Below are positions 50,901-62,029 of a stretch of 64,000 nucleotides of DNA, in pieces. The notes under the pieces were generated by a model that saw only the letters and a program-made list of their open reading frames with translations, was not told where the DNA came from and did no database searches. Source of the stretch: Lithospermum erythrorhizon (lineage: Eukaryota > Streptophyta > Magnoliopsida > Boraginales > Boraginaceae). The DNA is taken from contig JADFUC010001435.1 in the NCBI GenBank assembly GCA_019722365.1, forward strand, positions 186,001-250,000, in the 5' to 3' direction. Both the position numbers and the translations under genes were made by a program. Position 1 is the stretch's first letter; the number at the start of each line of letters is the position of its first letter.

Positions 50901-53581
50901 TCATTAAGTTTGCTCTTAGCGAGCGATTGTTTTGAGACATTAAGTATATGCTACTAAAATGATCATTTTCCATGAACCAGAGATGAAGGGAACCCAGGAG
51001 TCGAATCTCACAGTAATATCCCATGTAGTTATCCTAAAATAAATAACCATTGAATATTGAGTAAAATATAAGAACCATACCGGGACTTCCGACATATGCA
51101 TGTACTGGACATGAACATTTCTGATTGTGACTTGGATGCCATCGAGAATCTGGAGGGAATAGTAAACAAGGAGTGAGTTATTTGTTAAAAAAATCCGCCA
51201 AAACAAAGGTAAATTAGAGTCTTGAACGGTTGCAATTACCTTCGCAGTGATGTAAGATATAAATGATTTTCCTGTTTGATTATCTGCAGAGAGCCAGAGA
51301 CACATAAAAAGCACTTTATAATACTTGGTAACTGAACATAGGATGATATTTATTACGCAAGCAAAATGCATGAGCCAGGCTGAACACCAGAAAGTAGAGC
51401 AACAAAGATAGACAGACCCTTGTAAGCAGTCATCTTTCAACACCCCACCCCCTTTCTTCCCCCCAAGTGAATGTCAAGATGTAAATTGAATTTTTTTAAA
51501 ATGCACATGCTGTCAATAGAGTCCTAATGTGATTTTTCACATTAACCCAACCAAGTCTTTTTGAAGCAGGTTCAAGTATATCTCCCCCCACTCAAAACAG
51601 TCACTGCTACCAAATACTATAATGTTGAACAAAATTTGTCAAAATATTCGTCAAACTGGTTCCAACAATTTTGGCATACTCAACCTTTAGCATCAAGGTT
51701 GCACAATTTTAGTCCCTTGTTATAGATTAAATCATTTATCATGATCCAACTATATGGAAAGTTCTTACCACACACACGTCTAGACAATTTAGCAAGTTCA
51801 GCTGCAGCAAGTTTTGCCTTTTTGCCTGCAAACTCTCTTCTCTCAATTGTCTCCGCTGTCCACTGCCATGGCAAGTCATAGATTGGGTCAACAGTCCACA
51901 CAAAGTATACATTTCAAATAATCATGTGTGTTCCACGATTATAAATTCCTATATAGTAGTTATAGCCGTCTCAACAAACTCATTTTCATTTTCGCATAAT
52001 GTAACTAAATTCGCATTACAAAAGCTGGGTTCTATTAATGATACACGAGAGATGTATAAAATGATGAATTGAAATAATCATGTGTGTTCCATGATTATAA
52101 ATTCCTATATAGAAGTTAGCATCAATCATCAATCAAATATGCCATTGCTGATAACAAGGAAAGGCAATAAAATATATTTTGCAACATCAGATATGTTGTT
52201 GCTGATGACAAGGAAAAACAATGACCAGATGTTCTGCAATACGGCAATACCTATACATTCAAGGAATTAGATGAAGAAATCACCTCTTTGTCCTCCCGTT
52301 GGCCAGCACATATCTCTACGTCTTCTAGAATTATTATAATAGGATCCCAGCCAAGTTTTTTCCATGGAATTCTTATGCTCAACTTCCCAACATTTCCTGT
52401 ATCTCCAAGGCAAGTTATTTGAAAATAATCCACACAATAAAAACAAAAATTTTAACTCAAGGAGAAGCTTCGTAACCCACTAATTGAAAAAGGAAAACAA
52501 GATCAACATAGTATAAGTTAAGGCACATATAATACATAATACCAAAAGAAAGCCTGATCAAATGGCCACTGCCTTTTAAGTTCTCTTTTAGCCTTTGTTT
52601 TGTCCCGACGCTCATGTCACATGATACGTCATTAAGAACCATAACATACCTTCTGATTGTCAATGGAACTTAGGCTTTTATAAAGATAATCTCAGGTTCC
52701 TTCTAAATTTACATTTAATATGATTTGAGTAAATTAAATCATCAAATTTACCTTTCCCTTAGTTCATCATCTTAATTTTAACTTTCACGTGATATTATTC
52801 CATAAATCGCATTAAGATTCAATCATCAGATAGTCAAAACAAAACGAGCATTAAAGGACTTCAGCCAGGAACCATTAAGACATCATTGAATAGTCTAAAC
52901 AAGATCAAGACTGAAGGAGTTCATCCAGGGACTCATTTCAGAGGCAACAAACACAAGGAATGAAGAGTGTACAACGGTGTCTCAAGAACAAGTTAAGATT
53001 CACACTTTTAAGAAAACTAAACCCCTCAATTAAGAACAAGTAAGATTATCTTCATGTAGTGTATCTCCTATGTTATCATTACAAACTACAAAAGCTCGTA
53101 TTTACTTGCCCCAAACTTCCAAATTATCACATTCGAAGAAGAAATTAATCAACACTATTTAAATTGCATGTGATATTAAATACTTAATATAGAGAATTAA
53201 TCATAAATGACAATAAGGCGGGAAACAAAGCATTACCTTTCCGGAGGGCAATCGGCAGCTGTAAGTAATCAAATGCTTCTAGAATTAAGTCCACATTCTC
53301 CAGTAATACTTCTTCTGCAAAAACAAATTATAAATCAATCAAATAAAACATATACGTAAAAGCAAAGGAATTGATATCGGACAAATAATAACAAATATAA
53401 ACATGTAGAGGAAGCTGCCCCAATATGTTTTATTTAAAAAATACAAAAATAATGCTAAAAAGGTGCTATTTTTGCATCGTATACCATTCCAAAGAGTGAT
53501 TTTGAGCTGTTCCCTTTGAATATCTTTAATATACTGACCCAAATATCCCAAAAGTAGTTGCCTAACAAGCCCTTCGAACAT
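26962..53581 (-). CDS. VPS13: VPS13-family bridge-like lipid transfer protein (SHRUBBY/VPS13S type)
   Basis: A single 26.6-kb gene with at least 47 recognisable exons. VPS13 proteins are rod-like lipid conduits at membrane contact sites, built from a chorein N-domain, repeating beta-groove units, a VAB/SHR-binding region, an APT1-like part and a C-terminal PH-like domain. All of these are represented in order along the minus strand; the blocks are listed separately. The start is ATG 53579-53581 (MFEGLVRQLLLGYLGQYIKD), not the GTG two codons upstream. The stop is TAA 26962-26964. The N-terminus matches what I remember of Arabidopsis AT5G24740 (SHRUBBY) and differs from the MFEAHVLHLL type of the other two Arabidopsis VPS13s, so an SHBY orthologue is my best reading. 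Every exon junction I checked keeps frame, so the gene looks intact. Middle exon edges are approximate. Confidence 0.9.
29253..29272. repeat. (TA)n microsatellite in a VPS13 intron
   Basis: Ten TA units. Confidence 0.9.
30268..30292. repeat. (CT)n microsatellite in a VPS13 intron
   Basis: About twelve CT units, between the exons near 30450 and 29937. Confidence 0.9.
32878..37890 (-). other. VPS13 exons: VAB / SHR-binding region
   Basis: Exons near 37763-37890, 37523-37680, 36421-37050, 36288-36360, 35625-36090, 35325-35512, 34490-35242, 34285-34402, 33470-33742, 33033-33150 and 32878-32960. Marker peptides are WSPGGPLLEIVFRNTIL, APYVIQNLTSLPLLFSVYKG, ISVPFLLYNCTGFPLVVSDS, RYVISNACNKAFSYKQKG, SVRFDEPGWQWSGCFLP and CPYAWDEPCNPHRLIVEVPG. 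These repeats of beta-sandwich modules correspond to the Vps13 adaptor-binding domain. In SHRUBBY this part is the one reported to contact the SHORT-ROOT transcription factor. Confidence 0.82.
35513..35580. repeat. Triplicated 18-bp repeat at a VPS13 splice donor
   Basis: AAATACATTACGAAGAGA-type units occur at about 35514, 35532 and 35561, directly on the intron side of the exon that ends (in plus coordinates) near 35512. The first unit therefore includes the region of the acceptor or branch point on the minus strand. Confidence 0.75.
38398..44704 (-). other. VPS13 middle exons: extended groove region
   Basis: Starts with exon 44554-44704 (ELGYAIAELLLEDISIDCKV). Short exons follow near 43965-44040, 43765-43872, 43610-43660, 43395-43500, 42672-42855, 42488-42606 and 41963-42246. 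Then come two very long exons, 39711-41284 (1,574 bp) and 38398-39611 (1,214 bp). The long exons encode beta-strand-rich sequence without catalytic motifs, as expected for the lipid-transport groove. Typical stretches are VRIPCVASSCPICIMTVVLN and FDIFLSSLQIWLHIYDWGRI. Borders of the two long exons were checked at both ends; the short ones are to within a few bases. Confidence 0.8.
45747..53581 (-). other. VPS13 exons 1-15: chorein N-terminal domain and following groove
   Basis: Exons with in-phase GT-AG borders: 53485-53581, 53237-53314, 52284-52396, 51769-51862, 51240-51283, 51081-51149, 50529-50590, 49714-49912, 48962-49030, 48789-48868, 47453-47602, 46943-47006, 46440-46541, 45980-46168, 45747-45874. 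Diagnostic pieces in order are QLKITLWN, LILEAFDYLQLPIALRKG, IPWKKLGWDPIIIILEDVEI, ERREFAGKKAKLAAAELAKL, FISYITAKILDGIQVTIRNV, ITLFGLKLSSLMVTRQN, GAQVNKLIEVHGLEFYC, SGKLENDAPQYSVNVEL, YGRYRPWRSPLEKKPKGWQI and NRRRKYVKLYKIKLKCLRED. These are characteristic of the VPS13 N-terminus. The last exon ends in phase with an exon at 44554-44704. Confidence 0.88.
51916..52255. repeat. Direct repeats in VPS13 intron 3
   Basis: A 45-base segment (AATAATCATGTGTGTTCCA.GATTATAAATTCCTATATAG) occurs at 51916 and 52072, 156 bp apart with few mismatches. Immediately after it, two tandem units of about 50 bases built on TTGCTGATAACAAGGAAA lie at 52143 and 52198. Confidence 0.8.
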
Positions 53582-55160
53582 TTTCACATTTAAGGGAAGA
53601 GGTGGTGTTGCTAGGGTGGCGAGGAGTGGTTAGTGGCGGCGGAAATTGATTGGAGGTGGTGGTGGAATAGTGATTAAATCGGGAGAATGAATACTGCGTC
53701 TAGGGTGATGTACAATATTAACAGCTGCCTGGTATAAATGTCATGGCGGGTCGGAGTCAACCGGCATAATTCGTGATGCGAAGTCGAAGCTGTCGGGTTT
53801 AAATGAAGTTAAATCGGTCCTTGAGATCATTGGTCTGTTGGTTACATCTTTTTATAAAATATTAACAACTGTGATGTAGTGACGTAATGTTAGTAATTAA
53901 ATTTTACTTAATTAGTTTTTATTGTTTTTTAAGAATTGTTCGAGTTTGTTAATTAATTGAAAATTTAAATAAAATAATAAAATTGAATAAATTTAAGAAG
54001 TCGGATATAAAAGATTATGTTGAAAAATTAAACGATCGAATAAAAAGATAATAATAAATTTATCTAGAAGCGGAATGAATCGTGATTTGTTTATTAAAAA
54101 TAGTTAGATGTATTAGTTTCACATTTGTTATACACAGCGAAATAGTGTTGGGTTTGGGTGTGAAAATGATTATTACTACTGTTCTTGAGTGTAGTAGTTA
54201 GGAAGTTTCATTGAGGTAAAAGCTGTCGTTCATTTAAAAATTCTTATTCGATATTTATATAGTGTTCTTCGTTAGTTTCGTCATCCATTCCACACGGGTA
54301 TTGACGTGCTACACTCTTATCATAATCGTTATAGTACACCTTATGTTTTGAATTTTGACCATTCGTACTTATTTAACCAAAAAAATTATTAATTGATCGA
54401 TGATTAAACTCCAGTCTTTTGTATTGGAGCAATTGATACAAACTTCACATTATCAACATTCACCTCGATTATCATAAAAAAATGAGGCATCTAACATCTT
54501 GGAAAAACACAACTTTCCCCTACAATTTAATAATAAATCTCGGCAAGTGAATATTTATACTTCTTCAAGAAAGTATATGTGACCAGGTGTGAATGACACT
54601 AAGGCACTATCATTGTTCATGGTCGGCATCAAAGTCTCTAGAACAATCTCAAATGCTAGATACAATATAAAACTGTTGGGAGTCTATGCAGTGACTTAAT
54701 CCTTGAACGTGTGAAACCATTTCATGGCTCCGAAAGTCCCTCTTTCCAGCAGCTATATGTAGTCGTGTGATCGACTGGTGATCCGTTTTTATTTGAATGA
54801 CTTAGTTCGCTTTGTCTTGCAAAAGTTTTAAGTCAAAATATGCAAAGATAGATCAATCAAGATTAAACTACTCAGGTGGTACAATTCAACTATTACCGAG
54901 AGGTCACATTAAGCTTAACAGTAGTAAAAATGGTGTACATTGATTAATTGAACGTCAAAGGAAATGCCATGTGCTGTCAATTTTTACAGAAACTTCTTAT
55001 ACAGTAAATACCATAGTAACCTAGTCAATTCCTAAAGTTCTTCAACTTCAAGAGATGAGTGGATGGATTTCCGTCTTCAGAGCCTCATCTGTCATCCCAT
55101 AATCGCAAGAACCACCCTTTCTTAGTTACTCCATTGAATCGCCATATACACGAAGTACAA
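53582..55160. other. Intergenic, VPS13 5' flank to TOPP8 3' flank
   Basis: 1.58 kb. The first ~150 bases after the VPS13 start include a G/T-rich GGTGG-repeat stretch (about 53597-53670, CCACC on the sense strand), probably 5'UTR. The rest is AT-rich with no gene or clear element seen. Confidence 0.55.
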
Positions 55161-57315
55161 TTATCCTCCTATCTTGGGAGGCTGTTGATTGGGGAAAAAG
55201 AAAAGAAAAGAAAACCCTTGTATGTAAGTATATTCTTCAAAAGAAATGATTAACTAAATTTGAGTAGTGCTAACAAGAACTTAAGAACAAATAGACTGGC
55301 TTGCAATATAAAAGGAATATTGACAAAAGAATTGCAAATGTAGATTAGCTGCAAGATTGGCATATGCATATGTTAACACACCTTTTTGAGAGGCAACTTT
55401 GAAGAGCCAGAACTGGTATCAAATATTGGCTTCAGTATCTCAAATGAGCATACCAGTGATTCATCAACACTTAAAAGAGCACCAGCATTGTCGAATTCTC
55501 CGCCATAGTTTGGAGCCGAAAATATAGTAACAAGTCTACGCTTAGCAAAGAACTCGTATCCATCCTCCACTACCTGCAACAGGAAAATTGGAGGCGGGTA
55601 AGGTCTTGTCTGTGAACAAGAACACAACTTCATACAATAATAGCTGCAAACCTAAAGTTCCACACTGTTCAAGTCTAATTAAACAATTAAGGGTACACCA
55701 GGAAAAATGCAGTCATCTTACATTTATATGCCAGAGACAAATAAAGCAGGAAAGGAAAGAATGATAGATATACATATAAATATAAATAGGGGGCAAGGAA
55801 TATCATCATAAATTAAGCATCTGGTTTAAAACTCAAAGCAGATGAACTGTATACTTTGCAAAGAGTAATGATTCAACATCTCTTTTGACATCCAGGCTAC
55901 ATTTGAAAAAATAAGAGCTGGCAGGAACATAGTTTACCTGATGACCCCGGCAAATGAGGTCTAACTCATTATTCTGCAGAAAATCTGCAACTACATCAGG
56001 TCCAAAAGTGCATGAAACACCTCGATCACTATCAGCCCAACCCTTGATCTTAGGATTTGGATCAGACCACAGGAGATCACATAAGAGACCATCATCAGGG
56101 ATATCAGTAGGCCGTGGAATGTCATTTATTTGTTTCACATTTTGTAGTTCTGGAGAGAGTCCACCGTGCATGCAGAAGATTTTCTCATCTACTAATGCAG
56201 CAACAGGTAAGCAATTAAAGCAGTCTGTGAATATCTTCCATAGTCGTACATTGAATCTTCTTTTGCATTCATCATAAAAACCATAAACCCGATTGATCTT
56301 AGCATCTTCATGGTTTCCTCTGAGAAGGAAAACTTTATCTGGATGCAATATCTTGTAAGCTAAGAGAAGGCATATGGTCTCCAAGCTCTGTTTTCCTCGA
56401 TCAACATAATCGCCAAGAAAGAGGTAGGTTGCTGAAGGAGGAAAACCACCATATTCAAAGAGCCTCAATAAATCTTGGTATTGTCCGTGTACATCACCTG
56501 TAGAAATACCAGATAGATCAGAAAATCACGAAGATGCGGAGATATACAACCCTGAAAGCAATGCATCAACAGGTTAAAACAAAAAATCTGCCATTAGGAT
56601 GAATGAAATACTAAAAACTCTGCCCAAACCATCTTATGCAGAACCATCCCTCCTCCTTTATCATGATCACTAATAATAAAGAACACCCCCCAAACCAACC
56701 ACCAATCATCTTATGCATTATCATATCCTCTCAAATATAGATTACATATACATACAATCTTTTCTAAAATTATTTCCTAGAACAAAATAATTGTTCTGTA
56801 ATAATTTTTAGATCACATGCACTCTCATCCTATAAGATACCTACCAACAGTCCAGTATCCATTATGATAATTAATATGCATCTCACTAGAACAATTAAAC
56901 ATCACAACTTTATGCAAGAAAACATACCAAATTTGCATAAACATAAACCAAATGATGGGAAACCTTAGGAACAAAACAAATAAATGAACAAGAACACACC
57001 ACATAATATTAAAGATCACAACTTTACCATATGCAAGATAACATATCAAATTTGCATAAACATAAACCAAATGATGAATAAAACATAGGGACAAAATATA
57101 TAAACAAAGAAGAACATACCACAGATCCTGATTGGTGCTCGAACTTGAAGAAGATTAGGCTCAGAGAGGAATATTTGTCTAGCGTTGACACAAAGCTGCC
57201 TAATCTCAGCCTCTGAAAGCTGCACTTGTTTGCCCCCTTTTCCTTCCAATAATCTCCTTATTATATCATTCAACACTCCTTTATCCATCATCCCCTCCAT
57301 TGTCATCATATTCAT
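55161..57315 (-). CDS. TOPP8: Type-1 serine/threonine protein phosphatase catalytic subunit (TOPP8-like)
   Basis: PP1 catalytic subunit. Exons 57120-57315, 55938-56497, 55382-55573 and 55161-55181 join in frame to 322 aa. The PPP-family metal-binding motifs are complete: GDVHGQY, GDYVDRG, RGNHE, and the later CRGHQ and SAPNY. Two variations are visible: NHEDAKINR where many PP1s have NHECASINR, and [11 protein letters not shown], where the usual Cys of SAPNYCGEFDN (the microcystin-reactive residue) is Gly. I recall the same variants in Arabidopsis TOPP8, hence the symbol. The last coding exon is only 21 nt (P-P-K-I-G-G-stop, acceptor CAACAG). Without that splice, translation runs on to VC and stops at 55373. 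The start [19 protein letters not shown] matches the family N-terminus; downstream in-frame Met codons are possible alternatives. Confidence 0.92.
56892..57122. repeat. Tandem duplication covering the TOPP8 exon 1 splice donor
   Basis: Two head-to-tail copies of about 110-120 bp: copy 1 at about 56892-57003 and copy 2 at about 57014-57122. Shared text includes ATCACAACTTTA, CAAATTTGCATAAACATAAA, CCAAATGATG and AGAACA(C/T)ACCACA. The real exon 1 donor (57119/57118) lies at the edge of copy 2. Copy 1 carries the equivalent position as GTGTGT, a possible decoy donor. Confidence 0.8.
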
Positions 57316-57501
57316 CTCTATTGATCAAACCACAAAACCAATCAAATCAAGAAAATTGAAAGGGCTAAAAACAAACAAAAGGGCACCTCTCAATTTCTAC
57401 CAAATCAAGAAAATGGAAGGGGCTTGAAACAAATAAAAGGGTTCCTATAAATTTCAATATATGTTGAATATAATGAAATGATGATGATATTAATGATGTG
57501 A

Positions 57502-57509
57502 TTATATAA
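57502..57509 (-). promoter_or_regulatory. Probable TATA box of TOPP8
   Basis: The minus strand reads CCTTATATAATCAC about 190 bases before the start codon at 57315. It is the best TATA-like match in this interval. Confidence 0.45.
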
Positions 57510-58151
57510 GGTGAATGCTTAAGTTAGAAGAAATAATGAAATAAAATGAAATGGTATGATTAATATTGAGATAATGGATTTATGATTGTTTGGAAGATGG
57601 GGTCAATGTATTTATATCACAATCTCTCAGCATATCATTTTCCCAGATTATTATGCGTGCTCTCCTCGTCTCTTTATATTTTCCATTTTGTTAATCTATC
57701 TCCATCTCTTGCGCACTATTCTCAATCCTCCTTATATATCGATTTGAAGATGTATCATCGTATAATTACTCATAACAAAAAATCGAATCTTATTAAAGAA
57801 TCTAAAATATTTACTGACTTAGCAACTTAACTCTATTTTACGTCATCAAACCAACTCAACGCCACCAATTAAAATTTTTAACTAATGGGATTACCTCGTC
57901 GGAGACTCAGCCCGATAAACTATTGCAACTTGCTACGATAAACTATTGACTCAAGTGATAGCATGACCCGTTAATATATTTTCATCTATTATTTATATTT
58001 TTGACCCGTTATTATTTGGACTTGAAGCCGCTCGGTTTTAGAGCAATCCGGGCGGATTTGAATATTTCAAATCCGGCTCGGAATCAGCACATTGTCAACT
58101 ACGCGTCTTCTTCTAGAAATATATATTCTCTTTTCTCCTAACCCTTTTTTT

Positions 58152-58173
58152 TCTCTCTCTCTCTCTCTCTCTC
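58152..58173 (+). repeat. (TC)n microsatellite, probable 5'UTR of PI4K gamma
   Basis: Eleven TC units within a longer pyrimidine-rich stretch (58139-58195). Confidence 0.9.
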
Positions 58174-58579
58174 AATCTTTCTCTCTGCAGTTGAGCTCAA
58201 AATCTCTTCTTCACTCAAAGCTTTTCCCAAAAATCAAGATAAATACACTTATCAATTTCTCCAATTCTAAGAATCCAATAAATAAAAATCCAATCTTTTT
58301 TCAGAAAGACTTGATTTTTACCCTTAATTACTCCTAAATTTCCAGTTTTCCCATTAAAAATCAATTCTTTTTATATATTTTTGTGTAATATTGCACAAAA
58401 AAGACCCATCATGACACTATATCTTATTGGTAATTTGGTATTATTTTCTCTTGTTTCTTGAATTGTGTGGATTCATATAATGCATATACCCATATTGTGA
58501 TATTTTCAGTTTTCTGTGTTTTTTTATTGTTAGTATATATAAGTAAGGGAATTTAAGGGGAATTATAGTATTGTCAATA

Positions 58580-60523
58580 ATGTCGTCTGCTGGAGTGGTT
58601 GCGATTAGTCCAATTCGTGATGAATCTGTAAAGATTCAATCTTTTTGCGATCATGGTCAGGACCCCATTTTGATATTCGTGGCTATGTCGGGTTCAATGG
58701 TGCCAATGAGGGTGTTAGAGTCTGATTCCATTGAATCTGTCAAATTAAGAATTCAGAACTATAAAGGATTTGTTTCTAAGAACCAGAAGTTGGTATATGG
58801 AGGTCGTGAATTGGCACGTAGTAATTCATTGGTTCGGGAGTATGGTGTTAGTGATGGGAATGTTCTGCATTTAGTTCTCCGTTTATCTGATCTTCAGGTC
58901 ATTAGTGTGAAAACTTCTTGTGGGAAAGAGTTTACCTTTCATGTGGAGAGAAGTAGGGATGTTGGTTATGTTAAAAGGCGGCTCACGAACAAAAGGGGTC
59001 GTCTAGTTGATGTTGAGGATGAGGAGGTGTTGTATGAGGGAGAACGGGTTGAGGATCAGAGGCTTATTAATGATATCAGTAAGAATAATGATGCCGTGAT
59101 TCATTTGTTTGTGAGGAAATCGGTTAAGATTAGTGCTAGACCAGTTGAGAAAAACTTTGAGTTGTCAATTGTGGCACCACTACGGGAGGATGGAAAGAAG
59201 TATGATGTTGGTAGGGAAAGTGGAACCGCTAACTCGAGTGCTATTTGTTCTCCTAGGGAGCCTCTGGATATTTTATTGGAACCAGTGATTGTTAACCCGA
59301 AGATTGACTTGCCAATTGAAATTAGGGAATTGCTGAATTCGACACTTGAAGGATTGGAGAGAGGTAACTATCCGGTTAGGTCCTCAGATGGTACTGGAGG
59401 GGCATATTTTATGTTGGATGAAACCGGGGATAAGTATGTTTCAGTTTTTAAACCAATTGATGAGGAACCTATGGCTTTCAACAACCCGCAGGGGCTACCA
59501 TTGTCTGAGAATGGCGAAGGACTAAAAAAGGGTACCAAAGTTGGAGAAGGTGCTTTAAGGGAATGTGCTGCTTACATTCTTGATCATCCCAAGAATGGAT
59601 GCCGCTCATTTTCTCAGGAGGTCAATGGCTTTTCTGGTGTTCCCCCTACTCTCCTTGTCAAGTGTCTGCACCAAGGATTTTATCATCCCAAGGGTGTAAA
59701 TGTTAAGCTAGGGTCCTTGCAAATGTTTATGAAAAACCATGGTAGTTGCGAGGATATGGGTCCTAGTGCTTTCCCAGTTGAGGAGGTACACAAAATAGCA
59801 TTGTTGGATCTGAGGATGGCAAATGCAGATAGGCATGCTGGGAATATTTTGGTGAGCAAAGATGAAAACGGAAAGACATTGCTGATACCTATAGATCATG
59901 GCTATTGCTTGCCTGACAGAGTACGTTGGCACCTCATATGTTCTCCTTTGACACAATACTTCTAAATTGTTTGTTGTACTTGTATTTGTTCTAAGCTAGA
60001 CATGATGAGATTATTACTTGATGCAGTGAGTGTTGCTACTAAAATTGCAGTTGAGCGTTTTGCACGATGAGCTAGCATTATGTTGTGGTCTTTGTGCATG
60101 GAGTTTCTTTGATATATTGACTAATTACCATTTGTCTCTCTGTAGTTTGAAGATTGCACTTTTGAGTGGCTTTACTGGCCACAAGCGCGTGTGCCTTTCA
60201 GCCCTGACACGCTCGAGTACATAAAATCATTGGATGCTGACGAAGACCTTGCTTTACTACAATTTTATGGGTGGGAAGTACCTCTGGAATGTGCTCGCAC
60301 TCTTCGCATCTCTACTATGCTTTTGAAGAAGGGTGTTGAGAGAGGGCTCACACCATTTGCCATTGGCAACATTATGTGCAGAGAAACACTAAACAAGGAA
60401 TCTGTGATTGAAGAGATTGTTCGAGAGGCATTAGATTATGTCCTTCCAGGCTCGAGCGAAACTGCATTCTTGGAAACGATCTCCTTGGTCATGGATCATC
60501 ACCTTGACAATGTTGCGTTATGA
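58580..60523 (+). CDS. PI4KG4: Phosphatidylinositol 4-kinase gamma with two ubiquitin-like domains
   Basis: Plant type-II PI4K-like (gamma) protein; members of this family have been reported to act as protein kinases in ubiquitin-related and ABA or flowering signalling. Exons 58580-59920 and 60146-60523 join to 572 aa; the intron has GT-AG borders (CCTGACAGA|GTACGT). Order: ubiquitin-like domain 1 at about residues 30-100 (ILIFVAMSGSMVPMRVLESD), ubiquitin-like domain 2 at about 105-180 (DLQVISVKTSCGKEFTFHVE), a linker, then the PI3/4-kinase domain. The nucleotide loop is SSDGTGGAYFM, the ATP lysine region YVSVFKPIDEEPMA, the catalytic loop ANADRHAGNILV and the metal site PIDHGYCLPD, so catalytic residues are present. 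The C-terminus starts FEDCTFEWLYWPQA. The start at 58580 (MSSAGVVAISP) matches Arabidopsis PI4Kgamma4; the TTG at 58571 is not used. Confidence 0.93.
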
Positions 60524-62029
60524 TGTTCCTCTAGGAATTTGGTACATAATAGTATTGTTTTACCATGCTCATGCTTGTTCTTGATTGTGTTCTCATATAC
60601 ACATGTTGGTTTTTAGATTTCCCATTGACTATTTGATTTGACGAGGGTGTGTGACTAAATGCTGCTCGATTATCACATTTTGAACCTAGTCCTTTCTTGA
60701 ATGTAATTACATTGCCATCTCCAGAGTGATCCTCCTCATTGATATTTAGGTGTTATGTAAACAAATTTTAACCTTTTCTCCAGGACTCTTGTGTCTGATG
60801 AGAATTGTTAACGAACCTCTAAATAAGTGTCGCTTTCTTGGTCATTAAATTTTTATTACTCAGGAGTAGGAAGCGCGATAACGAAGGCCTTGAAGTAGGT
60901 AGATAGTCGTATCCACAAAATTAGGTACACCACCGACCATCTGTCCATCTCACAGGTTGTTTTAGTAAAATTGTGGAGTAATAAAAATGAAAACATTATA
61001 GTACTTCATAATACAAGTGACATTCATACTTAGATTAAAGTAGTTGAAGAGTGGAAGAGAAAATAAAAGCGTACAAGCTTAATAGACAAGTAAAGCACCC
61101 ACTTCTCCTAATCGGATGTTATCTACATAAATAAATTATCATTATTTGGTCGACCAACTCCACTCATAACTTATGAAGCTTCTTGGAAATTGCATATATG
61201 GTAATGAAAAACACAAAATAGCACGCCAAAGTTGGCTCTTGTCGCCTAAAGTTTTGGACAACCAATTAGTAAAGCACTATGTTGTCCATAATATCTGTAT
61301 ATGGTCCACAAACAAGAGGCAAAAGAGCTGTTGGTCCCTTGGTGGGGATTTTTTTTCCCGTTGAGTGATGAGATGATGATTGTAGTGATCATAGTCTAAT
61401 CAGGTTTTCCATGAAGTTGTACCCTTCTTACAGTCCTATTCCGTTTAGGCGAAGTCTTTTTGGAACATCGGGGGCAATATTGATTTTGATGTTATTACTC
61501 TCACTGCCGTCACTCGATGTAGGAGGCACTTCTAAGTGCTTTTATGGAATAAACTTCATTATTTTTCCTGATATTTTAACAATTTTCTCGGAAAGGCCTC
61601 TAAAGGTAAAGAAATGGAGGTGGAAAGGTTTATATGGTATATGATTATATGAGGTGGAAAGGTTTATAGTGTAGAACTGTTTGGTGGGAAAATAAAAGAA
61701 TGTTGGTTGTGCAATAAACACGAATTGTTTATATGGTATATGATTATATGAGGTGGAAAGGTTTATTTCCCTTCATTATCAAAATGATAGATGATCAAGT
61801 AAGAATGTCGTTGATGCTGAAAGACACTTGATATAAAAAGAGAGGTCCTACAAATACATGTACTAATAATATGTTCATCAATGTGAACAACTCAGACAGG
61901 GAAAAAGAGAACTTATTAAGCACATGCATAGAGATGAAACTAACACAGAAAATACATAGGTTTCTGCATAAATCTTAAGCTTGAGAATTAGACTCATTGA
62001 CCATCATTAAGGAAGAGGTGCTAACAGCC
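60524..62029. other. Convergent intergenic, PI4K gamma to SINAT 3' ends
   Basis: 1.5 kb. It contains one exact 40-bp direct repeat (listed separately). A 77-codon open stretch at 61411-61644 with a hydrophobic segment (GAILILMLLLSLPSLDVGG) has no family I recognise, no conserved context, and runs into that repeat. I do not call it a gene. Confidence 0.55.
61628..61766. repeat. Exact 40-bp direct repeat
   Basis: GTTTATATGGTATATGATTA and the 20 bases that follow occur identically at 61628-61667 and 61727-61766, offset 99 bp. The unit itself begins and ends with GGTTTAT-like sequence, which favours slippage. Confidence 0.9.

Larger units (their letters stand above)
57316..58579. promoter_or_regulatory. 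Divergent intergenic region, TOPP8 / PI4K gamma
   Basis: 1,264 bp between the two start codons, so it must hold both promoters and 5'UTRs. On the PI4K gamma side a pyrimidine tract with (TC)n at 58152-58173 lies about 410 bases before the ATG, typical of plant 5'UTRs. AATATATATTCTC at about 58116 could be its TATA region. Confidence 0.5.

Noticed and set aside
61411..61644. 77-codon ORF with a membrane-like segment
   Set aside because: Isolated, no recognisable family, and it ends inside a local direct repeat.
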